Of a DNA stretch of 64,000 bases, positions 33,913-45,798 are shown in pieces; within the stretch, counting starts at the first letter, position 1; the number at the start of each line of letters is the position of its first letter. The stretch comes from Reticulascus tulasneorum (lineage: Eukaryota > Ascomycota > Sordariomycetes > Glomerellales > Reticulascaceae): assembly GCA_001557505.1 (NCBI GenBank), contig LSAX01000011.1:186001-250000 (forward strand), read 5' to 3'. The position numbers were made by a program, and so were the translations under genes. The notes beneath the pieces were generated by a model. That model worked only from the letters and a program-made list of their open reading frames with translations. It was not told the origin of the DNA and did not search any database.

Positions 33913-35498
33913 CTACGTACCGCAGCAAAGCACCTTCATGAACTTTTGGAAACCTGTGGGTTGCGGCTCAGGAGCTCGCCCATTAGGCTGGGGCTGCGTG
34001 TTCAGGTGGCTCTGTTGAGGCATCCTCTGCGGCAGGTTCTGGGTGCTGTTCTGGAATTGAGCTTGAGTCGACCCGGTTGGGGTGGCCATGTCCCGAAGAC
34101 CCCCGGCTCCGGTGCCCCGCTGCGCGGATATGGCGCCGGGGGCGTTTGGCCGATCTCTCTGCTTCGCCATCTGCTTGATTGGTGAAGGAGGCGGGGGTTG
34201 CGCGGCGTTTAAACGGCTGATGGTAAGGTTCTGTGGTGTCTGGTGGGTCGCGGTCGTGCCGCCCCTGTGCCCGCTGTGTAGTTCCATCTGGGAAGGGCCA
34301 GGTCGAGCATTTGGGTTGTGGAGATAGCCAGCACCATGCTTGTCACTCCACCCTCCCTTGGAAGACTCCTTGGTAATCTTCATCCAGTCGTACTCGCCAT
34401 CTTCCACCTCCCCGGTATTCTTCAGAGCCTGAGTGAACAGCTCTCGCAGGTAATCGTAGTCGGGAGTGTCCTCGAAGCCAAGGTTGCGGACGTACGTCAG
34501 GTACTTGTTGAACTCCTCCGGGAAACCCTCGCAGAGATCCTTGATTTGGGTGGTCTGCTTCTTCTCGCCGATCTTCTCGTACTTCTGCTTGTTAGTAGCA
34601 GCCTTCAGCCCTTGCCAGGGCAGACCACCTCGCAGGAAGTACATGAAGACGTGCCCAAGAGCCTCGAGGTCGTCTCGTCGGGACTGTTCTCGGCCGAGAT
34701 GGGTGTTGATACTCATGTATCTGGCGGTGCCGGACAGCGACTTTCTCTCCCGGTAAGGAATGTGTTGCTTTGTCTTGGGGTCACGGTACTGCTTGGCCAT
34801 ACCGAAATCGACCACGTGAATGACGTTGGCAGCCTTGGTGCCTGGCCTGCCAATCAGGAAGTTGTCGGGCTTGATGTCACGGTAGATCAGGTTCTTCTCG
34901 TGGATTGTTTGAACTCTCGACAGCTGTGACTCATGTTAGCCGGGGCGCCTCGTCTTCAGTTTGATGGTAAGGCTACGCACCATCTGCTTGGCGACCATGA
35001 CAACGGTCTTGATGGAAAACCTCCGACCGCAGTGGTCGAACAGGTCTTCCAGCGAAGGACCTAGTAGATCAATGACCAGGATGTTATGAAGGCCTTCTTG
35101 GCCGAAGTAGTAGACATTAGGAATGCCGGCTTGCACACTGTTAGTTTCCTGATCGTACGGCGAGCACGTGGGTGAGCCGAAGACTTACGGCAGCCGACAA
35201 GTATCTTGTACGTCCGGTATTCATCTCGCAATTGAGGAGCATCGCTCTTTCGCGGTTCCTACGAGGAGAAGACGATGTCAGTCACGTAATTTCATCACCA
35301 GAAACGTGTCGAGCGGAGGAAGACGAATCACCGAGGCGGAGAAGGCTTTGGGGGAAGACGGCGACTCACGAATTTGATGGCGACCTGCTGGTTGTTCAAC
35401 AGATTGGTGCCTTCGAAAATAACGCCAAACGAACCCTCTCCTATCTTTTTCCCCACTCTATAGTGTACACCGACAACATTGCTCGACGAGGAAGCCAT
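33913..35498 (-). CDS. Casein kinase 1, plasma-membrane (Yck) type
   Basis: Four exons (35370-35498, 35189-35258, 34981-35129, 33913-34923) encode 452 residues. It is a Ser/Thr kinase of the Yck/CK1-gamma branch. The Gly loop is GEGSFG (20-25) and the catalytic Lys is K42 in VAIKF. The catalytic loop is [16 protein letters not shown] is in the DFG position, and the CK1 signature is [11 protein letters not shown] Gln/Pro-rich tail ends [12 protein letters not shown]; the terminal Cys-Cys pair is the palmitoylation signal that anchors Yck kinases to the plasma membrane. Introns: 35259-35369, 35130-35188 and 34924-34980. A further intron starting at the GGTACGT in the CCGT codons would change only the last residue, giving a CCG end. 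Yck kinases act in nutrient sensing, endocytosis and morphogenesis. Confidence 0.92.
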
Positions 35499-38400
35499 TG
35501 CGTGTGAGGTCGTGATCCTTCACGGACCAGGTCAGGAGGCGGACGAGGACGAGCAAGTCGAGGAGGCGGCAAGGCGGGCTGGGGGGTGGTTCGTGTCCGC
35601 CGACGACCAAAGGGTTCCCAGAATTAACCAGGGGCGATAAAGTATCGAGAATTATGATGCCTTTAAAAAGATTCGGGCTACAGTCAGCTATGAGGTACTG
35701 AAATAATCATTTCTCTGGGCCGGGGATTCGGGGGCCGGTAAAGGGGGATTTGAATTTTCGGAGATGGGATGGGATGGGATGATGGGTTTGTTTGTCTGTG
35801 TCGGGTGGTGGTGGTGGTGGTTTTGGTTGGAGTAGGAGACGGATTGACAGGAGGGAAAAGATGGGGGAGCAGATGGCGGTGTCAGTGCCAGGGTAGGTAA
35901 GGTTGCAGGTTCGTGTTGGGGGGAGAGGCAGTGGAAGGGTCCAAATTAGCGGTGGACAACCTCACAAGCCGCCTGCTCGAAGAGGCGAAGAGGCATACAC
36001 AGGTATGGATGCACTGCGAGTGGTAGGTAGCGCTACAGTGCCCTGTGTGTAGCCGGCTTCGGGGGGGCCAAAGGGCTGGGGAAGAGGTGGCGCGTGTTGG
36101 AGAGTGGCTGCGCTGCTGCTTCTAACTAACCTTGGGCGGTAACCACCGGTCTCACAGTTTGTCCTCCAGGGCCTTGGTCCGGGCCAAATGGATAGATTGG
36201 CAATGTAAGAAGAGCGAAGAAACAAAGCTAAGGAAATAGTCGGAAATGGCCTCGATCGCCAAAGGGAAACCAGCTGCCCGATTCCTCGACCTTGGCCCAC
36301 TCCGTTCGATTCCGTGAGATTGGGGGGAGGGCGGCGAAAACGAAATGGAGTGCGTGTGTGTGGTGTGGAGAGAGAACCGGTGGGAGAGAAAGAAGAATAA
36401 GAATCGAGAACTGAACGGCTGGACCCCCCGACAAAAAAGTCAATGATCTCGGTTGGGGGGGACCACCCTGGACTGGACGGGGTATGCCTGGCTTGTGCTT
36501 TTTGGCAGGATACTTTTGCCTCGGGTACCTCACTCGCAGTACCCATAATGTGCTTACTCTAGGTACCTATTTCCAGACCGCGGCTGGGCTGGGCTGGGCT
36601 GGCTGCAGCCCTGGGCTCATACGAATGGCAGGGATCCCTTCAGTGGGCGGAGTCACTACGCTCAATCGAGGCGTTGAAAAATGGACAATGGGGAATTCTA
36701 ATGCCTTGTCGCCTGACGACAATACGAAGACAAGCAGAGTTGTATTTATTTAAATCAATCGGCTCTGTCCCCCATGCAAAATGCAAAAATCTCGTGACTG
36801 AGGTACCTCCTCGGACGTGCAATTTCCCCGCAATCTCCCATGTACCGGAGTCGACTGCTGCTTTTGGTCTGGCTGCATCGACAATCAGCAATGATCTCCA
36901 GGGCCCGCCTGCAGTATTACTCGACTGCGTACCTCTGAAAACCGGGCTTATTACCTATGTATTTGAGTGTGCTCCAAGACTCGGGCGTGTCATCCTTTTT
37001 CGCATATCATTTCCAAGATGCTCTTCACCCGCAGCCATGAACACCAGCATCAGTTGGTGAGCACTGCACACCTTCACTCCAGAACAAGCAGAGTAGAGAA
37101 CTAGCAACATAATTCCCGGCCGCCCATCAACCTTGAACCCACATCCTAATTAGAACTCTCTCTCAAGCCGGCGGATATCGTGAGGAAATGGGGTGGTGGT
37201 GGTGTGGGCTCCCCAGCGCCGTTCCAGGGTCCAAAACCGACGGCTTAGCGCCACAGACCACCACAGACCGCGCCTATGTAGAATGGGCCTTGTGGGATAC
37301 AGCGGCCGGCCACTAGAAAGCGGCGCTAGAACCGCTCTCAAGCACCTCTGCGGGGAGGATTTCTCCATAGTTCGAGTTGTAGGAACCAACAGCATGACAG
37401 TCTAATGCAGCATTAAGATCCCAATCACCGACGGTTGCTTTCTTTTTCAATTCACTTGGAGATGACAGAAAGCTGCTGCAGAAGATGGGCCTTCGTCAGT
37501 GGCTTGAGCTGCGAGGTCGAGGTATCTGGCAGAGTCCGATCCAAACCAGCATAGGTACCAATAAGATCGGTCACTAAAGGCGCCGGGCTTCCACTTTCGC
37601 CATCACGGCATTTGATGATCGACCAGATAGCAACGCTGGACCTGTCAACTGAGAAGCCTCCTAAGCACGGCATAAACAACCCCCCGGCCCAGAGTCCCCA
37701 ACCACTCGCCTCCAAAATCTCCTGGCGAAGGGGGCATTACAGCATAAATTAAGTCTGCCAATGCGGCGGCGCGCCCGTCCCGCGCATCAACGGGCTTCAG
37801 AAAGCTCTTCTGGTTTTGACGCAGGAAGCGAATGCAAAGCTAACGCTAGCAACTCTTGACGAAGCGCAAAGAGCGACGCACGAAACTGTCGCCAGCTTCT
37901 TGGGAGGGGCGCGACGGCTGATCAGCCAATGACGGCGGCGTTGCGCGGCAGGATCTGCTCCAACGGCTGATAAAGGAGCGACAGGTTTAGACCTGCAGCT
38001 GCGCTGTCTAAACTTGGACTCTGCGAGTGTAGATCTGATCCGCTCGCACTTTGTCATCGCCCTGAGTCAGATAGCTTCCTGGATCTTGGATGGGCGTCGA
38101 ATCCGGCCCTGTCATCATTGCACATGCTCCCGACGGGTCGATAGTGTTAGCGAATGTCAAAGTCAACGACTCTTCCCGGATATTTGGCTTTTCACCGGAA
38201 GATTCCTTGATTGCATGGCCACACCAGACAGTCTCGATGTTGACTGGAATGGTCGGAATGGGTTGTCTCCCCACCCCCTTGCGTAAAGAAAGCGGGTTCG
38301 ATATGGTTCCCCTGCATCATCCAGTTGCAGTGAAGGAGGCGGCTCGCTCGCGCATGGGATGCCTTCCTTTCCCATTGCTTTCTCGACCGTCCTCGTCCGT

Positions 38401-39863
38401 TTCATCTTCTGCGCCGCTCCAGCCCAAGCTGGGGTGTGACTGGAGCGCCACACCTCGTCGTCGGAGATATTTGTAGATAGTAGGAAGGATCCCGGATCAG
38501 TCCAATCTCACCAAGTTTCTGGGAAGGTTGAAACCAATCCTAGCTATGCCAATCGGATGCTCCAAGGTGTGCATCTCTCGAAATGAAATATTTCCGAAGC
38601 CCGGGTAATGTTTTAGGGCATGTTTGTCCTATAATTGCGCTATCAACTGCTGTGGGCATATAGCCAACAGTTGGCGGTTCAGTCCATCCTTGTCTGGGTT
38701 CTCTTTTCCTATGAGCGAGACTAATCCACTAGACCCCTGATGGGAATATATTCAGGTGAACACTAGATACAATACCGAGACACTCCATTAGACGTTCATA
38801 TGAACGATATGCCTTCCTAGCCAGGTTTTGTTCTGGCCATATCTTTGACTGGCTCACCTTTGACATCATCTACGACAGCAACTCAATCAAGTCGTGAGCC
38901 AAGAATTGTATCGTAATTTGACTACTTTATCAGGTAAATGCTCGACCTGATCAGCATTATAATAGGTTGTAGAAAGATACAATTTCAGTACCAACTAGGT
39001 ACTTATTGTTATTCATACGAATTAATGCTGAACACTCTTCTGAATACATAGCGAGGTGAGTTGTAAAAAACAGTGCCGCTTTGCCACCCGGGTATTCGAG
39101 TACGTAGCTATTCATGGGCATATTGTATTCAATGAATATATCGTAATATATCAAGATATTCAAGTAGCTGATAATGGGAATAATGTAATGAATACATTGG
39201 TGAGTATATAGCAATGATTGGAATATGTGATAACTTTCTCACACAGCTTTCATTTCACATAATTTCCGAAGGAAAGTTCCCTGCAACTGGCGAAAATGAA
39301 TCTGCCATCTCTTCGTCCCACCAGTTAAGTGGCATTGCTTTTAACAATCCTCTTAATGGCCTCGTGTGTCTACCCGCCGAACCCTTTCTACCATTCCTGT
39401 TTGTCGAGTTTCTGTCTCAGCTCATAATTCATCAGATGCAGGACGGATAGTACCTTGATATGATGGAGCTACCCGAAGTAGACATTCACGAGCTGCCTCG
39501 TGCTGTTCCAGCTATAAGTGCCCGAATATTGCCCTCCCTGGGAACTGTCATTAATTATCGGGCGAGCTGAACAGCATGTTTAGAATATGGATCCAGAGAA
39601 TAATGGACGATGAATGATGTTGCAATGGTGATATATAACTTGATATCAAGGGTATCGAACTTTGACCACAGAGATGAGTATGTAGTAGATAGACAAGGTG
39701 GTGATACAGTCGGATGCTCTGAAACAACGCCATGTATGCAATGAAAGAAATCTCCCACGCAATGGCGTTGGAAAACATGATGCCAATCGTTGTCCCATAC
39801 CTTCCCCAAACGCATCCCAACTCCTTACTTTCTTCGTCCTGGCGTCGCTGAGGAAGCCAAAAG
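35499..39863. other. 4.4-kb gene-poor region, with an AT-rich part near 38.9-39.7 kb
   Basis: Upstream of the casein kinase gene and downstream of the PPR gene. Short repeats include GGGAT units (35766-35785), GGT units (35805-35820) and GGGCT units (36583-36604). A minus-strand open frame at 37452-37715 (87 residues) looks protein-like but has no recognised motif. The 38.9-39.7 kb part is AT-rich with many ATATAT/GAATAT words, possibly an eroded element. No gene is supported. Confidence 0.5.
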
Positions 39864-42599
39864 CTACAAACCCGCCTTTTCGCGTCTTTCCAACCTCCTC
39901 TTTCGTCTGTCAATACTATCCTGCATCTCCTTTAATGCGGAAGTCTTCTCGACGAGCCTCGAGAACGCTCTCATGGTAAAACTATCCGCTTCGTATCCCT
40001 CCTCCTCAATTTTGTGCAGTGCGTGTACTGTCCGCTTGACGTTTTGGTCGCGCGCATACCCTGCGAGAAGTGTGTTCCAGGTGACTAGGTTTGGTTTGAT
40101 ATTATGCTCACGCATCATTGCGAAGATCCGATCGGCTGTGGATTTTTGCTTGTGGAACATGAACCCATTCAGGAGAATACTCCACGTATGGACACTAGGT
40201 GTCGGGTGTATTACTCCGCTGGTGCTAGATTCCTCCTTTGGAACGGCAGCGGCAGTGGCCATGCTGTTTGCATCCTGCAGGGTTTCCTTGAGCATGTCGC
40301 CTACAATGTCTAAGGCTGCACGAAGCATCCCAGGCCATTCGCACATGGCTTTAATAAGAACGTCGTGGAGAATAGTATCTTCCTTCTGGACCAATCTCGT
40401 GGCGACGTTGTGGCCCTTAATCAAGAGCTGACGTACGTAGGCGTACAGTGATATCAAGCCGTAAGGCTGTGAGATACTCTTGACGTACGCAATAAACATG
40501 ATGCATAATGTGGCCGCTGTCGGGGTTAACTTCTCCGTGACCGCTGATGTCGCCTCGTGGAGAACTGGGAATAGCTTCCCAGGCACCTCCCAGCCTGGCG
40601 GCATCTCTGCATGAGGCGAGCTACCTAGAATCTGGCCTAGATTAATGGGTATGAGCTCCTGCAGGGGTGCTAGATCGAACACCTTGGAGTAGTAGTATAG
40701 CATAGGTCCAAAGGCAGGAATAGCGCGAGGAATTTGCATCTTCTTGTCTCGTGCCTCGGCCTCTGAGAAGTACAGAACCGACGACAGGATGTCATTCCAA
40801 AATATGGTGTCAATGACATTGTGCTTGACAGCCATTGCGATCACTTTGCCCATTGTCCCCGCATCGAGAGCATTCTTCGCACCATTGAAGAGCGTAGCCA
40901 AAACGATTGAGTCTGGCTTGATGTTTTGCTGCTGCATCATATCCCCAACATCCCACGCCGTACGAGCTTGGCCAGCAACATACAGAGCTCTAATCAACGC
41001 CGTATAGTTGACCATGTTAGGAACCAAGCCATGTTCTAAGAGGACACCAAAAGTATCCGCAGGCGATGAAAGATCATCCTTTCCCGCATCCTCTGCCTTG
41101 ATGGACAGAACCGTTGTGCACAAACTCGCCCATTGAGGTGAATTCAAGTCAGCAACCCCTGATTCGACAGCACCAACCAGTATCTGTAAAGCCAGGTCTT
41201 TGTACGCAATATCTTGAGCGAAACGACTGGCAAACTGCAACAGGGTTTGGGGATGCAGTTTCTGCATTTTCTCGTTCAAGCAGTTGTACAATTCTTCCAG
41301 CTTCGTGATTCCGATTTTGGTACTAAGGAGGTAGAAGATGTTTTGTCGAAAGGGTATGTGGCCTCGATCGATTTTTTCCAGGGCACAAAGGACTGTGTCA
41401 CACAGAGCTTCTGCATCGTAAGCTGCGTCCTTCGTAGAGACTAAACTTAGTCTTGTGGCGACGAACTGTATTACATCTTTGATGGCATAGCCTGGTTGAA
41501 GGGGATCGAGCATGGTAGCGTGGAGCAACTTCTGAGCCTTTCCAGGACAGCAAATCAGACACGAAACCATGATATTAGGCCATATCCTCTTTCTTCGATC
41601 AACGTCCAAAGATTTCCAAGCCTTTTCCATTTCTTCGAGAGTCTCGTAGTTCAGAAGCCATTTCAGCTTCCTGACCATTTTGTGCGAAACATGGTTGTAG
41701 TCGTTGCGGAGAGATACGACCTTCCTCATTGACTTCTTCCACTTGCTGAATTGTTGTAATTCTGTGCTATCCAAGTGGTGCCTCAGATATGAATACTCAT
41801 TGTATGTTTGAATCCAGTTCATTGGATTTTGCGGCCTCTCTCGGTCCCGTCCCTCATGGCCTCGGTTTGCGATCGATTCATCTTTCCGTTTTCCGGTAAC
41901 ATTTCGATCGAAAAGTTTCTTATGCTGAGGCTTAGGATATGGCTCACTGACTCTCCGAATATGTGAATTGGAGGGATCGTCATGAACCGCCGACTGTAGC
42001 ACAAGAGACGAACTACCATCGAAGTTCGGTTTAGTGAGTCCTTGAGTCACACCAGCCGAAGCAGCATCCAGGTTTTGGTTGAGTCCGAATGACATCGATA
42101 TAGAAGATGAGCGATCTCCCGTAGTAACTTCGATATCCTCAAATGTGTCTTGAAACTTGTCCCAGAATTCCTTCTCGGTTGGAGGATAGCTCGTCTGCAA
42201 GGCAAAATTCTGCTTGTAAGCGTTGACTGTTGATTTTTTAACCGCAGCTCGAGGCTCGGACTCCTGTGTAGAACTCGGCAAATGTCCCTTGCGAGGGGAT
42301 TTGGAATGTGGCGACAATCGAGGTCGAGAAGACGTTCCAGGTCTCTGTATAGATTCTGTGGACAAAACTGGTAGAGGTGAATGTTCGGGGCTTCGTGATC
42401 GCTGGTGGGATGCTGTTCCTAGTTTCCTCTTCTGCTCCCACAGTCTCGAGCCGGCCCTCACGGTCAAACCCAATTCCTGAGTTCTGGTACCGTCTTGCCA
42501 GGCTTGCGCAAGCAACGGACCTTGCTGGCTTTTGAGTCGTTTTTGGCCATGTTGCTTGAGGCGAGATAGGCAGGAACGGCATATGAAAGCCGGCTGCAT
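39864..42599 (-). CDS. Pentatricopeptide-repeat protein, probably mitochondrial
   Basis: A single-exon 911-residue gene. The N-terminus is rich in Arg, Lys and Ser with no acidic residues at first (MQPAFICRSCLSRLKQHGQK), fitting a mitochondrial presequence. PPR motifs are clear in the middle and C-terminal half: NMVNYTALIRALYVAGQAR, VHTWSILLNGFMFHKQKST, NLVTWNTLLAGYARDQN, each followed by the second helix with an I-K-P type end. PPR proteins bind organellar RNA for processing, stability or translation. The individual target or named orthologue cannot be read from the sequence. It is divergent from CWF18, 349 bp away. Confidence 0.87.
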   Translation of the reverse strand: MQPAFICRSCLSRLKQHGQKRLKSQQGPLLAQAWQDGTRTQELGLTVRAGSRLWEQKRKLGTASHQRSRSPEHSPLPVLSTESIQRPGTSSRPRLSPHSKSPRKGHLPSSTQESEPRAAVKKSTVNAYKQNFALQTSYPPTEKEFWDKFQDTFEDIEVTTGDRSSSISMSFGLNQNLDAASAGVTQGLTKPNFDGSSSLVLQSAVHDDPSNSHIRRVSEPYPKPQHKKLFDRNVTGKRKDESIANRGHEGRDRERPQNPMNWIQTYNEYSYLRHHLDSTELQQFSKWKKSMRKVVSLRNDYNHVSHKMVRKLKWLLNYETLEEMEKAWKSLDVDRRKRIWPNIMVSCLICCPGKAQKLLHATMLDPLQPGYAIKDVIQFVATRLSLVSTKDAAYDAEALCDTVLCALEKIDRGHIPFRQNIFYLLSTKIGITKLEELYNCLNEKMQKLHPQTLLQFASRFAQDIAYKDLALQILVGAVESGVADLNSPQWASLCTTVLSIKAEDAGKDDLSSPADTFGVLLEHGLVPNMVNYTALIRALYVAGQARTAWDVGDMMQQQNIKPDSIVLATLFNGAKNALDAGTMGKVIAMAVKHNVIDTIFWNDILSSVLYFSEAEARDKKMQIPRAIPAFGPMLYYYSKVFDLAPLQELIPINLGQILGSSPHAEMPPGWEVPGKLFPVLHEATSAVTEKLTPTAATLCIMFIAYVKSISQPYGLISLYAYVRQLLIKGHNVATRLVQKEDTILHDVLIKAMCEWPGMLRAALDIVGDMLKETLQDANSMATAAAVPKEESSTSGVIHPTPSVHTWSILLNGFMFHKQKSTADRIFAMMREHNIKPNLVTWNTLLAGYARDQNVKRTVHALHKIEEEGYEADSFTMRAFSRLVEKTSALKEMQDSIDRRKRRLERREKAGL

Positions 42600-42948
42600 G
42601 GCGCAATCGAACTATGTGAAGAAGATAATAGGTTGGCTAGTGTTGAGCAAGCGTGATCTCGGAATAGAATGCATCATCGCAACATTTTACTTGCTCCTGG
42701 TCGATCTCGACGGTTGAATGTCGCGAAACTTTTTGATGGGTGCATGCGCGTGGATGTGGATCCCCTGTATTATAGCGACGTGCCTTGTCATTAGCGGCAT
42801 TATAACCCCTGTTGTGGCTTGTGGGTTTTCAGCCCCGCCATCCATCATCCAACGACGAATTTGTTTTAATCTCCTGTCTATTCAAGACCGCAAGGCCCTG
42901 AAGCGTAACATCTTGGGACAAAATCAACAATCCCGAATCTCCACAACA
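42600..42948. other. Divergent promoter, PPR gene and CWF18
   Basis: 349 bp between start codons. The CWF18 frame is open upstream to 42718, but the encoded sequence is hydrophobic and unlike the family, so it is treated as leader. Confidence 0.6.
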
Positions 42949-43572
42949 ATGTCTACCTCACACATCAAGCTGAGTGCAGCTGCGGATGACCGCAAAGCTC
43001 GACTGGCAAAACTCAAAACACTCAAGCGCAAACAACCCGGGGACGAGATCGTCCCGCCAGAGTTAGAACGAGAGCTTTCCGCTCCTGCAGAACCCGACGT
43101 TGCAAAGCTACACCTATCAGGTCGCAACTACGATCCGGAGACAAAGGGACCGAAGCTGGGCTTCGAAGCCCCGCCTACGCTAGGCATAGAAAAGCCGACG
43201 CTTGAGGAGCTTGCTGCAGATGTGGAAACTGAAGTGAGACAAAAGGCAGCAGAGGAGGAGCAAAACGACAAAGGCATAGACCTGTTCAAGCTTCAGCCGA
43301 AAAAGCCGAACTGGGACTTGAAGAGAGACTTGGACAAGAAGATGGAGGTGCTTAATGTACGGACGGACAATGCTATTGCGAGGTTGGTGAGGGAGCGGAT
43401 TACTGGTGCCCAGAAGGCGGCAGAGAAGTCAAAGCAGCTGAAATCCGGGGATAATGATGGCGAAGGGGCGGGCATGGATGGCGTGGCTCTAGTAGAAGGT
43501 GTAAGAGTCCGGGAGAGGGAGGAAGAGGAAGATGAGCGGAGGGAAAGGGAAGATGATGATTTAGATGTCTGA
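42949..43572 (+). CDS. cwf18: Spliceosome-associated protein Cwf18 (CCDC12)
   Basis: A single-exon 207-residue gene. Cwf18/CCDC12 is a small coiled-coil component of the Prp19/NTC-associated spliceosome. The hallmark is near residues 120-155: KPNWDLKRDLDKKMEVL followed by RTDNAIARLVRERI. The N-terminus is a basic coiled coil (DDRKARLAKLKTLKRK), with LSGRNYDPETKGPKLGF in the middle, and the C-terminus is Glu/Arg-rich. MSTSHIKLS at 42949 is chosen over the longer frame from 42718 because it fits the family's length and start. It converges on the ZCCHC10-like gene with 85 bp between stops. Confidence 0.88.
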   Translation: MSTSHIKLSAAADDRKARLAKLKTLKRKQPGDEIVPPELERELSAPAEPDVAKLHLSGRNYDPETKGPKLGFEAPPTLGIEKPTLEELAADVETEVRQKAAEEEQNDKGIDLFKLQPKKPNWDLKRDLDKKMEVLNVRTDNAIARLVRERITGAQKAAEKSKQLKSGDNDGEGAGMDGVALVEGVRVREREEEEDERREREDDDLDV

Positions 43573-43657
43573 TTGCTTAAGCAACAAAGCTGTGCTATGC
43601 CTGTTGAGACAGCAGTCATTTGGTCATCTACGCTTGACAAAATTGATACCCAAGGCT

Positions 43658-44643
43658 CTAACCGCCCCTGTTCAGAGATTGTGTCAAAGCCAACCTTTTG
43701 CTGAACGGGCTGAGGCTCCGTGGCCGGTCAGGGGCTTTCTGCTCCTGACTTGGTTGTGCCCTGACCATCCTAGGCTCCCTTCCGATTCCAGTCCCTCGGC
43801 CTCTATAGGAGCCACGGGTTCTCTGTGGGCTTCTGTGTCTTTGATCAGACCTATCTGGCGACCTCGAAAGCGATCTTTGGTAGCCTCGAGATCTAGATGA
43901 CGCCCTTGAATCCGGTGAGTGGTTTCTTTCGCGTGGTCTCGCCGGGCCTGTTTCTCTGTCACGATACACTTGGTCGTGTTGTTCAGGGGGAGAGCGGGTA
44001 TCCCGCGACAGAGATCTCATGCGCTGCCTTGGTGGTGGTGATCTTGCTTGCCTATCTCGACCTGACCTGCGAGAAACAGGCCGACTATCTCCACTGTGGG
44101 AACTTAAAGAGCGTGGCCGCGCAACAGGGATTGCAGGTGAGGGGGATCGTCGCCGAGGTGGAGGCGAAGCCGATGACCTTGTTGAGATAGTAGAGACCGA
44201 GTCAGTCGATACGGACCTCCTTCGCTTAGATGGAGCTTCATTCTCCATTTCATCATCACGGTCTTCCAGCTCTCGTTTCTTGGCTCTCTCGGCCTCCTTC
44301 TTTGCGAGCTCTTCATCAGCCACTCCTTTCCTACCGGATATGTCAGCGCTTGCGCTTCTGTGCATGTTAACTAAATCTTACTTTCTTTGAAGGTTATCTG
44401 GCACATCGTTCGTCAATTTTGGTACCAGCTTCGGGTTGAGAAGCTGCTGTGTGCGAGATGGCCGAGGAACGTATGGACGCTCTTCGGCGGAAGCCTTGCA
44501 TTCATACGAGTAGTGGCGTACTAAGATTGTAAGTTATCGAACGGCCCAGAGGGCAGAGTGGGATACATATCTCTTTTAAGGCATTTTTGGCATTGGACTG
44601 TTGCCGGGGTGGACTGGCGTGGACCCCCGCGACCTCTGTACAT
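43658..44643 (-). CDS. ZCCHC10-like zinc-knuckle, SR-rich protein
   Basis: Predicted exons 44571-44643, 44382-44517 and 43658-44330 encode 293 residues. Exon 1 (MYRGRGGPRQSTPATVQCQKCLKR) and exon 2 (HYSYECKASAEERPYVPRPS) together form a CCHC zinc knuckle, C-x2-C-x4-H-x4-C, followed by the RPSRTQQLLNPKLVPKL block. This matches ZCCHC10 of animals and its fungal counterparts. The C-terminal half is rich in Ser-Arg/Arg-Ser pairs with basic patches, which suggests nuclear RNA-related work. The second intron (44331-44381) is canonical. The first is not: the only junction I find that gives a proper knuckle is an AT-AC intron (44518-44570). The GT-AG alternative shifts the frame to an early stop. Function in fungi is unknown to me. 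Confidence 0.75.
44518..44570 (-). other. Predicted AT-AC intron (53 bp)
   Basis: On the minus strand it starts ATATGT, like the common GTATGT donor with G1 changed to A, and ends AC (TTAGTAC). A GATAAC branch-like word lies about 20 bases before the end. Removing it gives K-R-G-H-Y-S-Y-E-C across the junction. The nearby GTATCC...TTAG pair has canonical ends but leaves the wrong frame. Confidence 0.6.
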
Positions 44644-45798
44644 CTTGAGTGTACGTGGTGAATGAGAATGGAGGCAAGCAGGACGAAGGAACCTGGTATC
44701 AGGGTCACGGCGGCGTTCCAAGAGTCCGGTTATACAAAGCTGCCTTATGGCCAAAATACAGGAGCAGAGCAATTTAATTTGAAATTTCGTTAGTTACGTG
44801 TGATTCCAAAGCGAAATGTTCCGTAATACTTGACGTAGACGCCGTTGATTGATGGTGGTGAGAATTGTTTTACACGACTTGCAGCGAAACGGACGAGATT
44901 GATGATTAAGTAATGAGAAAACGAGCCACAGCAAGTCAGGTGGTTCACGGGACAAACACTGCATTACATAAGGCAAGTTGACCATTGCGGCGATAAGTAT
45001 TCGTAGAGTCAAGCCACAAGGAATCTGCCGGCGCTAGGTCACTTTCGCTCAGCTTGGCCAAGACCAAGTCTCTCGCCAACCCAAGACAGACCTGCATCCT
45101 CTTCAGAATTTCTGTCCACACTCCAGTCCAGCCTGACGTATCCCACGAGGTTGCACAGGGGATGGCAGTAATCTGACACCATTCTCTACAAACTTGAGAC
45201 TACTGCTCGCTTGAAAGAGTCACAAGGGGAATTAAGCTTCTTGTCCCCCACGACGGAAGAGCCGTAAGCAACGCCCTTCCCCTCCTCTTGTCTTCTCGAT
45301 TTGAGTATCTGCCCCCCAAAAACCTCCCCTTCCCGCAATCCTATCTATCCCCAAATTCTTACGATGACGCCCCCCTTCCCCTCCTTGTGACGACCTACCT
45401 AATGTCGGTCGCCCCCGATCTGGTCGCCTAACCTCAGTCATTGTGCGCCCATTCGCTTGGTTCTTGCGGGAGACGGTCTGACATTTTGGGCGAACACAGG
45501 TCTAGACCGAACGGACGATATTCCTCTTTCCCCCATCAGAGTATAGGGTCACCGACACGAGAGACGCCGAGTAACAATGTCAGTCCTGTCACGACAATGA
45601 TCCACGGTACCCCCTTTTCGTCCTGCAGGCCCGCCTTGATCCAATTTGTTCCTTGATTTTCGGATCTCGTCCTTAATTCTTCCCTTGGGGATTACTCTTC
45701 TTCGATTCGCCGCATTACTTCTTCAGCGCGGCCCGCTACGCACTCTCACTTCTATTCACTCTCTTTGCGCGAGGTTGAGCTTGAGCTCGGCTTCAGCC
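44644..45798. other. Divergent promoter, ZCCHC10-like and R3H genes
   Basis: About 1.15 kb with no supported gene. Pyrimidine-rich stretches just upstream of 45799 look like a fungal 5' leader. Confidence 0.55.

Noticed and set aside
37452..37715. 87-residue minus-strand open frame with protein-like composition
   Set aside because: It has no recognised motif, no flanking exons I could join and no neighbours of related function. It may be a gene remnant but cannot be supported.
42718..42948. N-terminal extension of the CWF18 frame
   Set aside because: The extension is hydrophobic and unlike Cwf18/CCDC12. The Met at 42949 gives the expected family start and length.
44518..44567. Canonical GT-AG intron in the ZCCHC10-like gene
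   Set aside because: GTATCC...TTAG has acceptable ends, but its removal shifts the frame into an early stop and destroys the zinc knuckle.
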